64,000 nucleotides of DNA from Epiperipatus broadwayi (lineage: Eukaryota; Onychophora; Udeonychophora; Euonychophora; Peripatidae), in contig JAQFVV010012530.1 of the NCBI GenBank assembly GCA_028023455.1, forward strand, positions 2,176,909 to 2,240,908, written 5' to 3'. How positions within the stretch are numbered: the stretch's first letter is position 1; every line of letters starts with the position of its first letter. The notes under the pieces are model-generated. The model was given only the letters and a program-made list of their open reading frames with translations. It was not told the origin of the DNA and made no database searches. Shown piece after piece: positions 38,038 to 51,051 of the stretch. A program made the position numbers and the translations under genes.

Positions 38038-41000
38038 ATATATATATTATTCATGGATCCTATTTATAGGAAGTAATCTTGAAGATAAAGATCTGATGCT
38101 AATTATGTAAGAAGTGCTACTAATTGTGACACAAGCTTTATGTTATACACAAGTTTAACTATAATGGACAGATATACAGATAGATTGATTGTCAATAAAA
38201 AAGAAAGTTTTTTAAAATTATTTTTATATACAATGAAAGCCATGGTTCAACATTTCATTTTCCAACCGAACTAGTTACATCACTAGAATGATACTGCCAT
38301 TATTATGGCAGTGAATTTTTTTAAAAAAATAGTGTAGCTTATTATCATCTCCTTTTTTGCTGGTAAACTATTTTTTTTTATTCTTCAGAAGAAATACTAA
38401 CCTGTTTTAAATATTTTGATAATAATTATAGTTAGGACAGTAAGAATATAAATTTCATAAATAATTTTTTTGTTGGTAGAAACATATAATGATATTCTAA
38501 TTCATTAAACATGTTATCATGTGTGCATATTTATCCTAAAAATGCATTCTCACTCCAATTTTTAATAAACCAGAAAAAAATAAATATATGCATAAAGACA
38601 TTTAATGATTACTCACTGAAATATAGTGAAAGTAAATATAACTCAGTTGCTAGTTTGAAGTACAACTTAGGTATTATAATTCAAAACATTCCACATTTGT
38701 GTGGATTTCTCTAAAGTCCCACCAAATTTAGATTGACATTTATACCTGAAATGTTCTCATTTTTATGTTGGGAGAGTAACTTATATAACTGATTACTATT
38801 AATTTATAAATTTAAAATTTTATAATAATAACATATCATTTTGAGGTACAGTTATACAAGCAGAAGAGTTAATATGGTTAATATTTTTACTCATTTACCA
38901 TATCAATGGTCAGACTAAGATTGTATATAAATATATAACCTACAGCTATCTTCCAAGATCATTGCACACATTTCTCCTATGGATATTTTTATTTATATTG
39001 AAAATAAATCCCTAGTGTCATTCAATCAATGGTTGTAATATCAGCAACAGAATGTTTTAAAACGTTTTAGCATGATTCCATGGCCAGCACCAATGAGCAA
39101 AAGACTGACATACCTTAGGTTAAGAAAAAATGTATACCTAAACATCCATGTATAATTGACACAAAATTATCTTAATTAATACTATATGGTGAGGTATGGA
39201 GAGAGAGTATAATAATCAAAATATACTAAACTAAATTACACTAATTTAATACTTACTTATTATAGCTCAGTCCATTTTTAAATAGGTGGTAAGAATTCAA
39301 TTATTTTTAGTTTTAGAAAAGTTTGTAAAATGAATAAAATCTTACTCTTCTATCAATTTCTGTCTAGACTTTGAATTATCACATATATTTATCTAGGATT
39401 TACTATAGTTTTTTCTCTGGAGTGCTTAATCCTGCCTTCTTGAGAATTGGTTAAGTTCATGACTGGCATGTCCAGTTTCATTTTAATAGCTTGTCACTTT
39501 TTTCTGGGGCAGCATATATCTGCATTGCTTTGTTCAGAGTAACCTTCTATCATGATGGGTAGGGATCTCAGCAATGGCATTTTATGACTATTTGTCACAT
39601 TTTCTAGGCAGTCAAATGCAAAAAAAAACTGGGTAGTGAAAACCAAATGAATGCACCTATGCAAGCAAACTTAGCATTGCATGATGATGTTATTGCATCT
39701 GCACCAAGAGCTATACATGTCTGATGAATAAAATGGTCATTCTTAATGAACTCAGAAAAATTAGTATAGCTAGCTAAAATCAAATCAAATCAACCAGATC
39801 ACACTCAAAATAATGGCAAGATAATTCTAATAATAGAATGAGTAATAGAAAATTACATTTGATAACAAGACTGAGATGACAGCTGATAAAATACAATGGA
39901 AATTTAGTAGCTTTTATAATCTTGCTAAAATCATTGTGAGACTACTCTTATCATCAATTAGTTTTCAAATTCTTTTTCTAATTAGTTAATACTCTTTTTT
40001 CTTCTTTACAACATTGATTAATTTATTGATTACCTAATCAGTTGGAAATATTACTGATTTCCAGTAAAACATAATCCCCTCCTGACTAGATAATTTACAA
40101 AATTATTTTGGATCTCTGATTAGATCATAATTTTCTCTAATTAAATAGTTTTGATAATAATTTTGGTACATTCATTTACATTACACTTTAAAATTTAGTT
40201 TCTTTTGTCTTCATTATCCATCCAACCATTTTGTAATTTTTTTTCTTTTAGTTAAATGAACAGGTAAGCTATCTTTTAAAGTAATGAGATGGTATTTTTT
40301 GCCATCTCATATACATATAAGTGTACATATATTTTATTTTAATAAAAGTGTTTGTAGTGCAACAGTCAAATTTTGTATAATCAGTCAACCAGACTGAAAG
40401 ACCACGCAGGGACTCTCAACCATCAGGCATGGGGTTATCCCATACTCCTAGTATAAACCTTACCTAAGCTTCCTAGTCTCAATCACCTAATTAACATCCT
40501 TGATATCACATAGCTTTCCTTCTTCATATAGTGCAATCTAATTCAGGGTTTGAACATGGACCCTCACTTTCCAGATTCTCCATAAATCATAATATTACTC
40601 TACACTAGCACCTTTAAGCCTTATCATATTTATTTTTTTCATTGTTGATCTAATTTAATCTACAAGATACAACCCTGTGGATGTGTTTTATAACCATTAA
40701 CTGACTTATTTAGTGGTATCTTATAACAATTAATAAATAATTCCAACTCATGATAAAAAAGTATGCTTATTTAACAAGAATCATAACAGTTTTATTATCA
40801 AATTAAAATAATAGAGAGAACGGTTTACAAAATATTATATTAAGATGATCTACTGGCTTTTACATGGTATTATAGAAGGTAGTGATGGTTTGCAATAAGG
40901 ATGTGTGCTCTATATCATTTAATATGGGAAAATATAATCTGCCAGCCCATTCCAAATTTGAACATACAGTTAACAATATATTTATTTAATGGGACCACTT

Positions 41001-42057
41001 GGATACAGTTTGAGGTTAGGTCACTCAGGTTGCTGATGAGTGTAGGCAAAGGCTAAAGATAAGCATTAATTGGAAATTGCAGTACAACCTATGAGAGTGA
41101 GGTCAATGGCATAAAGACAAGAATAACCAATTTAGTGATCTGATGGGGTGGTTTGTCACTGAAGAGTGGATGTTCCTGGTTGCAGAGGTATATCTGCTTC
41201 AAACCAAGGGTGCAGACCAATGGAAAGTGCATAGATGTGCTGAATCCAGGATTTGGAGTTGCAAGGAGTCTCTGGCTCCTGCAGAACCTGGACTGGTGCC
41301 AATATATGAATTAGGAACCTGGGCACATGGTGTCTGACCTGCCCTTATGCAGTTTGTCCATAATGGCACATGAACCACACAGAGAATACATGAAGCTATG
41401 GAATAATAGTAATATGACCATTGCCACATGAAAATGGGGGTAGGAATGCAAATATTCATAGAGAATAACAAATTATTAAATCTTTTGCCCACATGAATAC
41501 ACTTTAAGACTCTTGTTTTATATATATTGTAACAATTATTTAAATAATTGAATACTATATATATATATATATATCTACAATATATATATATATATATAAA
41601 CCATGAGCATCCTTGGTTAACCATGTATAATTCATTTTTATAATAAGAGAAATCCATTCACAATAACTACTTTAATAATTTTAAATTTGAAATATAATAA
41701 TTATATAATATCTAAATATATCAATAAGTGAAATATCTTACACAAATATAGTTATTAACAATAATACATGTAATAAAATTTCTTAGTCTTTTTTTAAAAT
41801 AATTACCTCATTATTATCAGGAGATGATCAATCTTATGAACTGCAATGGCAACAAAAAGTTTGTGAAGAGAGATAATTTCATAATACATTATAATGATAA
41901 TATTCAGCACAATTTTTAATCCATTTATTTATAATCAAATATTCATTAAATTCATTTATATTTATAAATATTGTACTTATTTCTTTTTATTTCTGCAAAA
42001 GTCTTTGAATAATTTAGTTGGCAGTGATTAAGAAAATAGCATTCATAGCTATACTAT
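38038..42057. other. AT-rich region, no gene recognised
   Basis: Short frames only. A less AT-rich patch at 41130-41350 has frames on both strands (41143-41337 and 41199-41657), neither like a known family. TA repeats lie at 41559-41575 and 41580-41599. Confidence 0.5.
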
Positions 42058-42059
42058 TA

Positions 42060-42120
42060 ATTTTTATTAGTCACTCATTAGACTAGAGATTATACAATAA
42101 TAAATAATATTTCTGTAGTG
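42060..42120 (+). repeat. Half copy of a small MITE
   Basis: TTTTTATTAGTCACTCATTAGACTAG followed by an ATAATAAATAATATTTCT block matches the left half of the complete copy at 60278-60397. The right arm is missing. Confidence 0.65.
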
Positions 42121-43414
42121 AAATGGTGCTATATTTACAATCAAGAATTTTGCAAACTGGAGGTAATTCTCTCCATTCTCATTGGCATTTGTATCCTGAA
42201 AATGTTGGAGCTCACCAACAGCAAGCATTATCTAGTTTTTTAAAAAAATTATATTACAGTGTAATTTATGAAACATTTTATTTTTGATAATGTAAAGGTT
42301 TTATTAGGATGTATGATTGCAGCTTTAAATATTAAGATAGTAGAATAAATTATATTAAGAGGATGGGGATGAATAATAATCCATGCCCTTGCATAGTTAT
42401 TCTATCTGATATAAGGTAAAAAAAACTTACCACACAGAAATGTGCGATGAGACTGGAGAAAAAGGAAAAGCTATTCAACTTTTCATGGTGAATTGAAACA
42501 TCAAAACGAACAAAAATTTTTAAAATAAAATCAACACTTTTAGAGGATTTTTTTTGAGATTTCAACAAATTATTTAAATCATTAAAACCAATTGCATTCC
42601 ATATTTTTTTTTATTAGAAAAAAAAAAGGCATGGCCAACAAAATTTGTGTTTTTCTTTACATCTTGTTAATCTTGGTATTTTGTCATAATAGCAGTATTG
42701 AAATGAGGAATATAAATTTTCATTTCTGACTTCATCTTTGTGCTTATTGTTGATTCTTTATCAATAAAATTCAGTGGTGCAAATCATCTTGCCTATGCAA
42801 TATTTTAAAATAGAGTTACAACTGCAAAATATAAACATATATATTGTAAGAATGTATATAATATAAAGCAAAGAGCAGATCAAAGTAAAACTTATGCATT
42901 ACTGATATATAATTTTAATAGAAACATTTTTTAATAATACTTGCATAATAATAAATTTACTATTGTAAAATGTATTTATATGGGACAAAATACTATATAG
43001 GCGGTTATGAATATTTTTCAACTATTATGCTAACGCTAAAATAACTGAATACTGGATTACTTGGTGGATTCAATTGAAAAATTGTTTTCACTAAGTCAAA
43101 ATTACTATAAGTTTTTTTTCTAATAGTTTTGAACAACAATAATACCACACTAGTAAACAGGGATTTAACTTTTTAACATTGTTCAGGTTTGATTCAAAAA
43201 TTGCCTTCCTATTGTTTAAACAAAGGTATGTCAGATGCCAATGTAAGAAAATGTTACCAGACAATAACTTTTTGGAAATAATGGTTAAGCTTTATTCAGT
43301 GTCTAGCTAAAATAAATAAACGTTTGAATTTGCTATTTTTTTATGAAACCTAATTAAGAAAACTTATAAAATATTATAAATATGAAAATGTTATATATAA
43401 AAAGATTCAAACAA
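42121..43414. other. AT-rich region, no gene seen
   Basis: No frame of family-like composition on either strand; only homopolymer runs and short chance frames. Confidence 0.5.
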
Positions 43415-43647
43415 TGATGTGATGTACTGTGGCTTCTCCTTAAATGAAGTCAAGAATATCTGAGCAATTATGCCCAGGTAAACCTGTTAGCCACTTAATT
43501 TTCCATTCCCCACTCTAAGTTTTCCCATATTCTGCTCCATCCCATTTCCACAACATAATCTTTGCCAACTCTATGGCCTTTATATCTAAATTCCCCTTAT
43601 CTTTTCCCAAACCCAGCATAAAAACCAATAATTCACTTTCTGTATAA

Positions 43648-43932
43648 TCACTTTTTTTCATATTTATTCTTCCATAACTTCATTATATGTAACCTTTCTG
43701 TTTTCAAGCATTTACATTCAATTAACAGATGCCTAATATTTTCTATTACTTCCTTACATAATTTACAAAATAAATCTCCCATATTTTTCCATTTACATGT
43801 ATATTCTCTTGTTGCTAAAGATCCCGTTTGAGCCTTAAACATTAAACTACTTTCCTTACTATTATCATATATTAACTTGCACCTAATATTCTGTTTATTT
43901 CTATATATATTTAAACTCTTTTTACTCTTCAT
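43648..43932 (-). pseudogene. C-terminal cysteine-histidine domain of LINE D
   Basis: The frame contains FCKLCKEVIENIRHLLIEC, a C-x2-C...H-x4-C arrangement common at the C-terminus of several LINE clades and thought to bind nucleic acid. The corresponding region of LINE E has VENIRHLLTECKCL. Downstream sequence (to about 43480) continues the conserved protein in shifted frames. Confidence 0.75.
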
Positions 43933-44157
43933 CTCTCTAACTCCTTATTCTTTATTAATAAATCTATTCTTTTATCCCATTCCTTACTACTATAAGACTC
44001 AACAATTTTCTTAATACAATCATTCCATCTTTTGTATAAATATATTGATATAAATTCTTTATCCAAATCTTTTGCATACCGCATTACCTTTCTCACCCAT
44101 CTTGTTACCTACCCTTTACTCATAACCCAATTAAATACTATTTTGGCTATTCTTTTA

Positions 44158-45517
44158 TTATCCATAAACTGCAATGTACCAAACATTTTCCATTTTACTT
44201 TTTGCAGCTCTCATATGAAAACTTGACCATCCCATTTCTCCTTGAATTGCTTCCTTTGCAGTCCATATATCTGCATTCAATGCATGTCTTCCTACTTCCC
44301 TTTGAACATTTTCTAAATAATCTAATACCCCTTTACTAACACACAATGCAACATTAACATATGTCAACCCTGCTACTGCAACTCCCTTCCATACAATTCT
44401 AGCTACATCATATTTATTATATGAAAACAGTGTTAATTTCTTCATCAATCCCTTTATTTTCTTTGCTTATTTATCAATTTTTTTTCCCATTCATCCAAAT
44501 AATTTTTCTGATTACTTAAAATAATTCACAAATAACTATATCTATTCACCACACTTAACTTAATATCTCCCAATAAAAATTCTACATCTTCTCTTTCTCC
44601 AGTATTAATCATCATTATATTTGATTTTTCTTCATTAAATTTAATCCCCATTTCTTTACCCACCCTTTCACATGTCATCAGCATAACTTCCATATCTTCT
44701 CTTCTTTCTGCACACAAAAAATATCATCCACAAAAAAAAGACCTGATAAAATATATACTCCCTTACCACCTATTAACGGTATCTCTCTTCCTAATCTTTA
44801 TATTCCTCTTTCCATTTCACTTAAATATAACACAAACAAAATAGGTGACATTGGGCATCCTTGCCTTAGTCCCACCCCATTTTTAACTCTAACTGATTCA
44901 ATATTCCCTAATTGATATATATAATAATTATTTTCATATAATTTCTTAATAATATCCACTGAAGCTTCATCCATTCCCAAATTTGCTAAACTTATCCATA
45001 ATCTATTTCTATTTACTCTATCATATGCCTTCTCTATATCTATGAAACTCATATATAACTGTTTACCTGAATTTCTCCTCATATCAATAAGTTGTGTAAC
45101 TGCAAATAAACTATCTCATATATGCCTGTCTAATCTAAAACCTCCTTGCATTTCCCCCACTACATTATTCCCTTCCCTCCATTTTACAACTCTTCTAGCC
45201 ACCATATGTGAGAAAAATTGATATAAAACTGATGTTACCACTATTGGTCTATAATTATTTAACTTTCTATTATCCTTATCCTTTCCTTTAAATAATAATC
45301 TTACTCTTGTATTATTCCAACTACTGGGAAAAACTCTATTCTGTGCCATCTTATTAAAACAAGATAATAACTTTACTTTTGCCATATATCCTAAATTCAT
45401 CACCATCTCTGCTGCCCATTCATCTAAACCTCTTGCCTTTCCACTTTTCAATTTCTTCTCTACCTCATTCAGTTCATTTTTTGTAAACCTAATATTCCCA
45501 TTACTATATGCTTTCAT
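44158..45517 (-). pseudogene. Reverse transcriptase of LINE D, several frameshifts
   Basis: 45517-45116 has the N-terminal RT blocks (VRLLFKGKDKDNRKLNNYRP, GEMQGGFR). 45082-44798 has FIDIEKAYDRVN with the first catalytic Asp and GLRQGCPMSPILFVLYLSEM. A short piece near 44730 reads LFFVDDIFCV, the FADD-type active site, in another frame. 44717-44526 and 44448-44158 hold thumb and connection sequence (YDVARIVWKGVAVAGLTYVN). Catalytic residues survive but the frame is broken several times. The product would copy its own RNA at a nicked target. Confidence 0.88.
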
Positions 45518-45663
45518 GTTTCTATCGCTCTATCCTTCACATCTAACATCTTTTCTATATTCATTACATATTTATTTAAGACTGTTCCTAAATCTTCTCT
45601 AGAGCTACACTCTATTCCCTCATCATCTAGTAATACTATCTCTCTCCCCCCTCATTTCTCCTA

Positions 45664-46053
45664 TTAATGTAATTCCAAAATTTTTTTATTCCCATCTCTT
45701 CCACTTTTATTAATATCCTCCAACAATTTACTATTCAATTTCATCCTCTCTCTATAATTATCTATTTTAGCCAACTTCTTCTTTTCTAAGTATTTTTTCC
45801 ATTTAGAATTAATATCTTTTTCACTTTCCTTGTGCTTAATAGCACACTTATATTCTCTACATGCTTCTTTCCTATCTTTTACACTTTTATTAATTCTTAT
45901 TTTTTTATTTCTTTTATTCTTTTGAATATTCTCACCTAAAACCCTATTTGCCACTTTTTCTACTTCTTTACACCAGTCCTTATACTCATCCCCAATCAAC
46001 CCTTCCAATTTCTTCAACTTGTATTTTATACTCTTCCAACTTATTTTTATCAT
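45664..46053 (-). pseudogene. Basic linker between endonuclease and RT of LINE D
   Basis: A strongly charged, Lys-rich, probably helical segment (KNKRNKKIRINKSVKDRKEA) connects the two enzymes. It has a counterpart in LINE E at about 49900-50260. The length of about 130 residues and position fit the variable inter-domain region of LINE ORF2. Confidence 0.65.
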
Positions 46054-46469
46054 TCATTCTCCATCCACATCTTTCACTATTATTTCTACTTTTATTTCTA
46101 TTCTCCACCACATTACTAACCATTTCAATTACAATAAAGTTATGATCACTAGTGTATATTTTTTCTTCATTATCAAACACCTTAATTTTCCATATTTTAT
46201 TCATTCCCTCTTTCTCTACCAATACATAATCTATTGTGTGAAATATTATTTCTGGACCATGTGTATTGTCCCTCATAAATATTTAATAAATTTCCAATAC
46301 TCAAATTCACTTTCTGACAAAATTTCTTCAAAAGCTGTCCATTTTTATTATCTACATCATCAATTTCTTCAATATGTCCATTCAGTGACAAACTATTTGT
46401 ACAGTCATGCCACCTAGTACAAGCTATAGTAATCAATGGATGCAAGAAGGTTTTTGCATGGGGTCCCAA
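45986..46469 (-). pseudogene. Endonuclease (APE type) of LINE D, partial
   Basis: Two overlapping frames give the second half of the nuclease: an LNIYEGQYTWSRNN block, HTIDYVLVEKEG, then IYTSDHNFIVIEM with the SDH motif. The N-terminal catalytic half is absent; homologous LINE E retains VIGDMNGHI upstream. The nuclease would nick the target DNA to start reverse transcription. Confidence 0.78.
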
Positions 46470-46665
46470 TCTTGTGCTTGCTCATCCAGTATCCCTGGAC
46501 TGGTTTATGGCTTTCATCAGTGAGGAACCTTGTATCTGAGAGCACTGCATCTAAATCTTAGGATCTAATACAGTTTTTCACTGATGGGGGCCACAGGCTG
46601 GTCTAGAGATATTGGATGAATGTGTGCTGGATAGGGTTTTTATGCACAAATCTTGCACCAGTGAT
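46411..46665. repeat. Fold-back repeat abutting LINE D
   Basis: TAGTAATCAATGGATGCAAG to TCTGAGAGCACTGCATCTAA (46419-46555) is a diverged copy of the module at 54521-54660. The segment 46430-46515 is also reverse-complemented by 46575-46660 (GGATGCAAG against CTTGCACC; TCATCAGTG against CACTGATG), so the unit folds back. Confidence 0.78.
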
Positions 46666-49199
46666 TTGCACTGAGTGGTACTACTGTACACTTAGTTCAA
46701 ATCGCATCCAATTACATTAAGTTTAGTGTAGACAATATATTTGTATTTAAATATTATATATTACATTTAGTGGTGACATTTTTTACCCTCTCCCTTTTTT
46801 TTTTTCATTATATTTTTTATATTGTTTTTGACCCTCAGTAATTTTTATGTCATAGAATTTGCTTTTGTATATACAAATATATTTAATTTTATTACCATAA
46901 GAATAGAAATAACTATAGTATGAAGTATTTGTTAAAAATTTGTAATGAAAACTAGTTACAGAGTTAATAAAGAATAATTAAGATGCCATTTATAGATTTT
47001 TATTAAAAATCATTGGTGCATTATTTGTATGTGTTTATAATATCTCTCATGCTTCAAAATAAATAATAATATATTGTTATATCAAGTTGAAATCATAATT
47101 AGATTAGGGAAGGCTAAAACATATTTGACAAGACATGGATTTACTGCTGAAATCGAATAATTTTATAGATGTATAACATTTATATTTTGTACTGCAGCAG
47201 TTTCGGTTAATATAAAAGTCCTGAATCTGCAATAGTGGCTGTATTTCATTATTAAAATGAGATGCGATTTTGTTTGCTTCACAGATAATTTTTTTGACTT
47301 GAAAATAATAATGATAACATATATGGTGTTAAAATTAATTTCCAGACTTACGAGAAATATCTGAAATCACTTATTTTAGAAATGTTATTTATCCTCCCCC
47401 TCCCCAAACATTATTTATAATATTCTGTGAAAAAAATAAAATAAATTAGCACTTTCAAATAAAATATTTTTAAAAATTGAAGAAAATCTTAATGACTATC
47501 TTAAAATATAGGGAAAATAAAAAAAAGAAAATTGTATCATTTAATGGATTTTACATTGGCAGCAGCATAATTAATCATAAAATATTTGCAGACTTAATAA
47601 AAGTTACTTACGATTAAAATAAATTTATTTAAAGTAATATATCAAAACCAGACTTGGGAAAAGAAAAAGAATTAGAACAAAAATTAAATAAGCATTGACT
47701 AAGTTTATAGACATCAGATGGTACTGCAGTCTCTTTAATTATAAGATTTGTGCACTAATGAATATGGTTTATTAGGCAGAACAAAAATTAAAAAGTAATA
47801 TTTTGAATACATTCGTTTACTTTCAGACCCTGATGTTCGAAATTTGTTGGCCACAAAACCAGTAACTTAACATTTAACAGATTTTTCAAATATAGAAAAT
47901 GCTTTTTTTTTTTATTAATTTGATTGTATATTTAACCATTATACATAATTGTATGCTTTTTCTATAATTAAGTATGATACCCTCGATGGTCTGGAGCAAT
48001 GTGGAGTGATGGATCTAGGATCACAACCCGGTGCTGTCATTTCATTGCTTGAACTTCTTATGAATTCTTGAGCGATAAACCATTTGATAATTTTGTGCCA
48101 AATGTAATTTTTTATTCTTATTAGTTATACTTCGTATTTTATGCTCATATATGTACTGCATTCTTTCCTCTAATAATCTTTATTAGAAAAATCTATTTCG
48201 AATTATCTATTGTTTTGCTGTATTCTATGTGTTTTATTTACATTTATTATAAATATCTTGTTGGTATATAAATTGGGCAGAAACAATCATAATAATAATA
48301 ATTGGTCATAGTGGTCTAATAGTAAAACTCTATTTCAAACTTTTTGGTATAAAGCAATTGTACAATATATTGAAAATTATGTCTCTGCAGAATGACATCC
48401 ATGTGATCACCAGATGTTATCAACTTATTAAACGTCTATTTTGTTTTGGCTTGATTCTAGAATTAATTATATTATTAAATAATTCTAAAACCCAGCTAAA
48501 ATAAAATAATACTTTTTTATGTATTATCAATTGTTTTTAATTTGGAAATTTTTTTTTATTCATATCTTTAACAGTTAAGATAGTCATATTTATTATTTTT
48601 TACATCATTTGAATAAAACATTATTATCTGTATTGGCATTGTGTTTTATATAATAATTCCAAGAATTAAGCTACAGCAGAATGGATAGCTTAAATATTTA
48701 TATTCTTTTTTTATCAATTGTATTCAGTTTAATAATTTTTTTAAAACTAAATTTACTCATGTTATTAGTAGTTGAAATTATATTTAACGTGCAATATTTT
48801 AGAAAGTGATGAATTCTCCTAATACTGGATATATTGAATGTAATTGGGCATCTTATCTTATTACTGTCCAGTTGTGGAGCAGAAAGATAAATTCAGTTTC
48901 ATTTACTGCCCTAGCCATTTTGTTGGGGAAGTGGGTTTGGATAATAATACTTGGGAAGTTTGATTTAAAATCTATGGAGATGTTTATGCAGCCTTATTTA
49001 AATTGGCCTTAATTATATAATACTGACAGGGTAAATTTTTAATAATCTTGTGAATGATGCCATTTAATATATATATATATTAGGAAGGGATGAACTGTTC
49101 ATGTGTTGTCTATATTAAATTTAATTAAATAACTTGCAACTTAAGACCAATTTAAGTAAGGTTGTAACTGCATTCCCATAAGATTTAATGCTGATTCTT
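46666..49199. other. AT-rich region, no gene recognised
   Basis: No family-like frame. Frame 48806-49012 (68 codons) has a methionine start but nothing recognisable. A (TA)n tract lies near 49068-49080. Confidence 0.5.
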
Positions 49200-51051
49200 G
49201 CAATGGTTGTTATTTGGACTTGCGTCTTTAACAGGTGGTTCAGCATTAGATGGGATTGTGTTCATTTTAATCTGCTTTGCAGTGGGTCAAAACATTGTGA
49301 GATGTTTAGTTGAATTTGGTTATGGTTACTGCTTAAAGGTTTATTATGACCTATACTATAAGACTTAGTATGGCAGGGTATAAATAGAAAAGTAAAAAGG
49401 GATGGTGGTATAGAAGTTATGTCAAAAAAATATTCAAATATTGTAAAATGTTGAGAACATTTGTGGTTTGAGATAAGGTTAGGAAAATAAGAATAGATAA
49501 TGGCTATAGTGTGTATGGCCACTATAGCATATATCAATGTCTAGTTAAGGATATACAGAGTTTCAAAAAAAGGGGGGGAAATAATAGTTATAGGGGATAT
49601 GAATGGGCATATTGAAGAAATTGATGATGTGAATAATAAAAATGGTCAACTTTTGAAATTTTTTTGGCAGAATCAATTTGAGCATTGGAAATTTAACAAA
49701 TATTTATGAAGGGCAATACACATGGTCTAGAAATAAATATTTCACATAATAGATTATGTATTAGTAGAGAAAGAGGGAATGAATAAAGTACAAAAAATTA
49801 AAGTAATTGATAGTGAAGAGTATATAATAGTGATCATAATTTCTTTATAATAGGAATAGCTAGTAATGTGATGGAAAATAGTAATAAAAATAGAAAAGAT
49901 AATGAAAGACATGGATGGAGAATGAATTATAAGAATAAGTTAGAAGAATGTAAAGTAAAAGTAGAAAAAATCATGGAAGAATTTGGTGAGGATACATATA
50001 AGGACTCGTGTAGTGAAGTAGAAAAAATGTCATGTGGGGTTTTAGGTGAGAATATTCAAATATTCAGAAAAATAAAAGTAATAGAAAAGTAAGAATTAGT
50101 AAAAGTGTAAAAGAAAGGAAAAAACACGCAGAGAATGTGAATGTGCTATTAAAAACAAAAGAAGTGGAAAGATGTTAATATTAAATGGGAAAAATATTTT
50201 TAAAAAAAAATGGCTAAAATAGATAATTATAGAAAATAAAATTAAATAGTAAACTATTGGATGATATTAATAAAATGGAAGAGATGGGAGTAAAAAAAAT
50301 GGAAATATATTTTAAAAAGGAATATAGGGAAGAAATAGTATTACTAAATGATGAGAAAAAAGTGTGTAGTTTTAGAGAAGAATTAGAGACAATTTTAAAT
50401 AAATATGTAATGGATATAGAAAAGATGTTAGATATGAAAGACAAAATGATAACAAACATAAGAGCATACAGTAATAGAAATATAAGGTTTACAGGAAATT
50501 AATTGAATGAAGCAGGGAAGAAAATAAAAAAATGAAAACCAAGAGATTTAGATGGATGGACAGCAGAGATGGTGACGAATTGTGGGAAATAAAGCAAAAT
50601 TAAATCTATTATCATGTTTTAATAAGTTGGCACAGAAGAATTTCCAGATGACTGGAATAATACAAGAATAAGGCTGTTAATTAAAGGAAATGATAAACAT
50701 CATAGAAAGTTAAATAATTATAGACTAATAACAGTAATGTCAGTGGTATATAAAATTTTGCATACATGGTAGGTGGAAAGGTGGCAAAATGAATGGAAGA
50801 AAATAATATAGTGGGAGAAATGCAAGGAGGTTTTAGATCAGATAGGTGTATAGAAGATAATTTATTTATAGTCACACAACTTATAGATACAAGTAGGAAT
50901 ACAGATACAGTTCTATATGATTTTTATAGATATAGAGAAGGCATGTGATAAAGTAAATAAACATAGATTATGGGTAAGTTTATAAATTTGGGAATGAATG
51001 AAGCTTTAGTGAATCCTATTGAGATTTTATGAACATAATAACTATATGTAT
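49200..51051 (+). pseudogene. LINE E part 1: endonuclease, linker and N-terminal RT
   Basis: Plus-strand relative of LINE D. In drifting frames it reads a nuclease block IIVIGDMNGHI near 49588, the charged linker (49868-50092, 50257-50502), RT N-terminal pieces (MQGGFRSDR near 50820) and the remains of the IDIEKA catalytic block near 50930. It breaks off at 51051, where a 2.85-kb segment is inserted; it resumes at 53899. Many stops and shifts show it is older or more decayed than LINE D. Confidence 0.83.
51047..51051 (+). other. Target site duplication, left copy (TGTAT)
   Basis: TGTAT precedes the inserted TGAAGC and is repeated at 53899-53903. The uninterrupted LINE D reads TATATCAATTAGG here, so this is a real insertion footprint. 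Confidence 0.75.

Larger units (their letters stand above)
43415..46410 (-). mobile_element. LINE D: APE-endonuclease LINE, 5' truncated
   Basis: Minus-strand order: endonuclease (46469-45986), basic linker (46053-45664), RT (45517 to about 44526), C-terminal region (44448-44158) and a cysteine motif (43932-43648). The 3' end near 43415 matches that of LINE E (GGAGAAGCCA block). The 5' end meets a fold-back repeat at 46411. Multiple frameshifts make it inactive. The same family occurs in opposite orientation at 49200-56545. Confidence 0.88.

Noticed and set aside
41143-41657. Frames on both strands in a less AT-rich patch
   Set aside because: No recognisable domain. The minus frame runs through a TA repeat, giving YIYIYI tracts, which is not protein-like.
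46019-46417. 132-codon plus-strand frame
   Set aside because: Antisense shadow of the LINE D endonuclease and linker.
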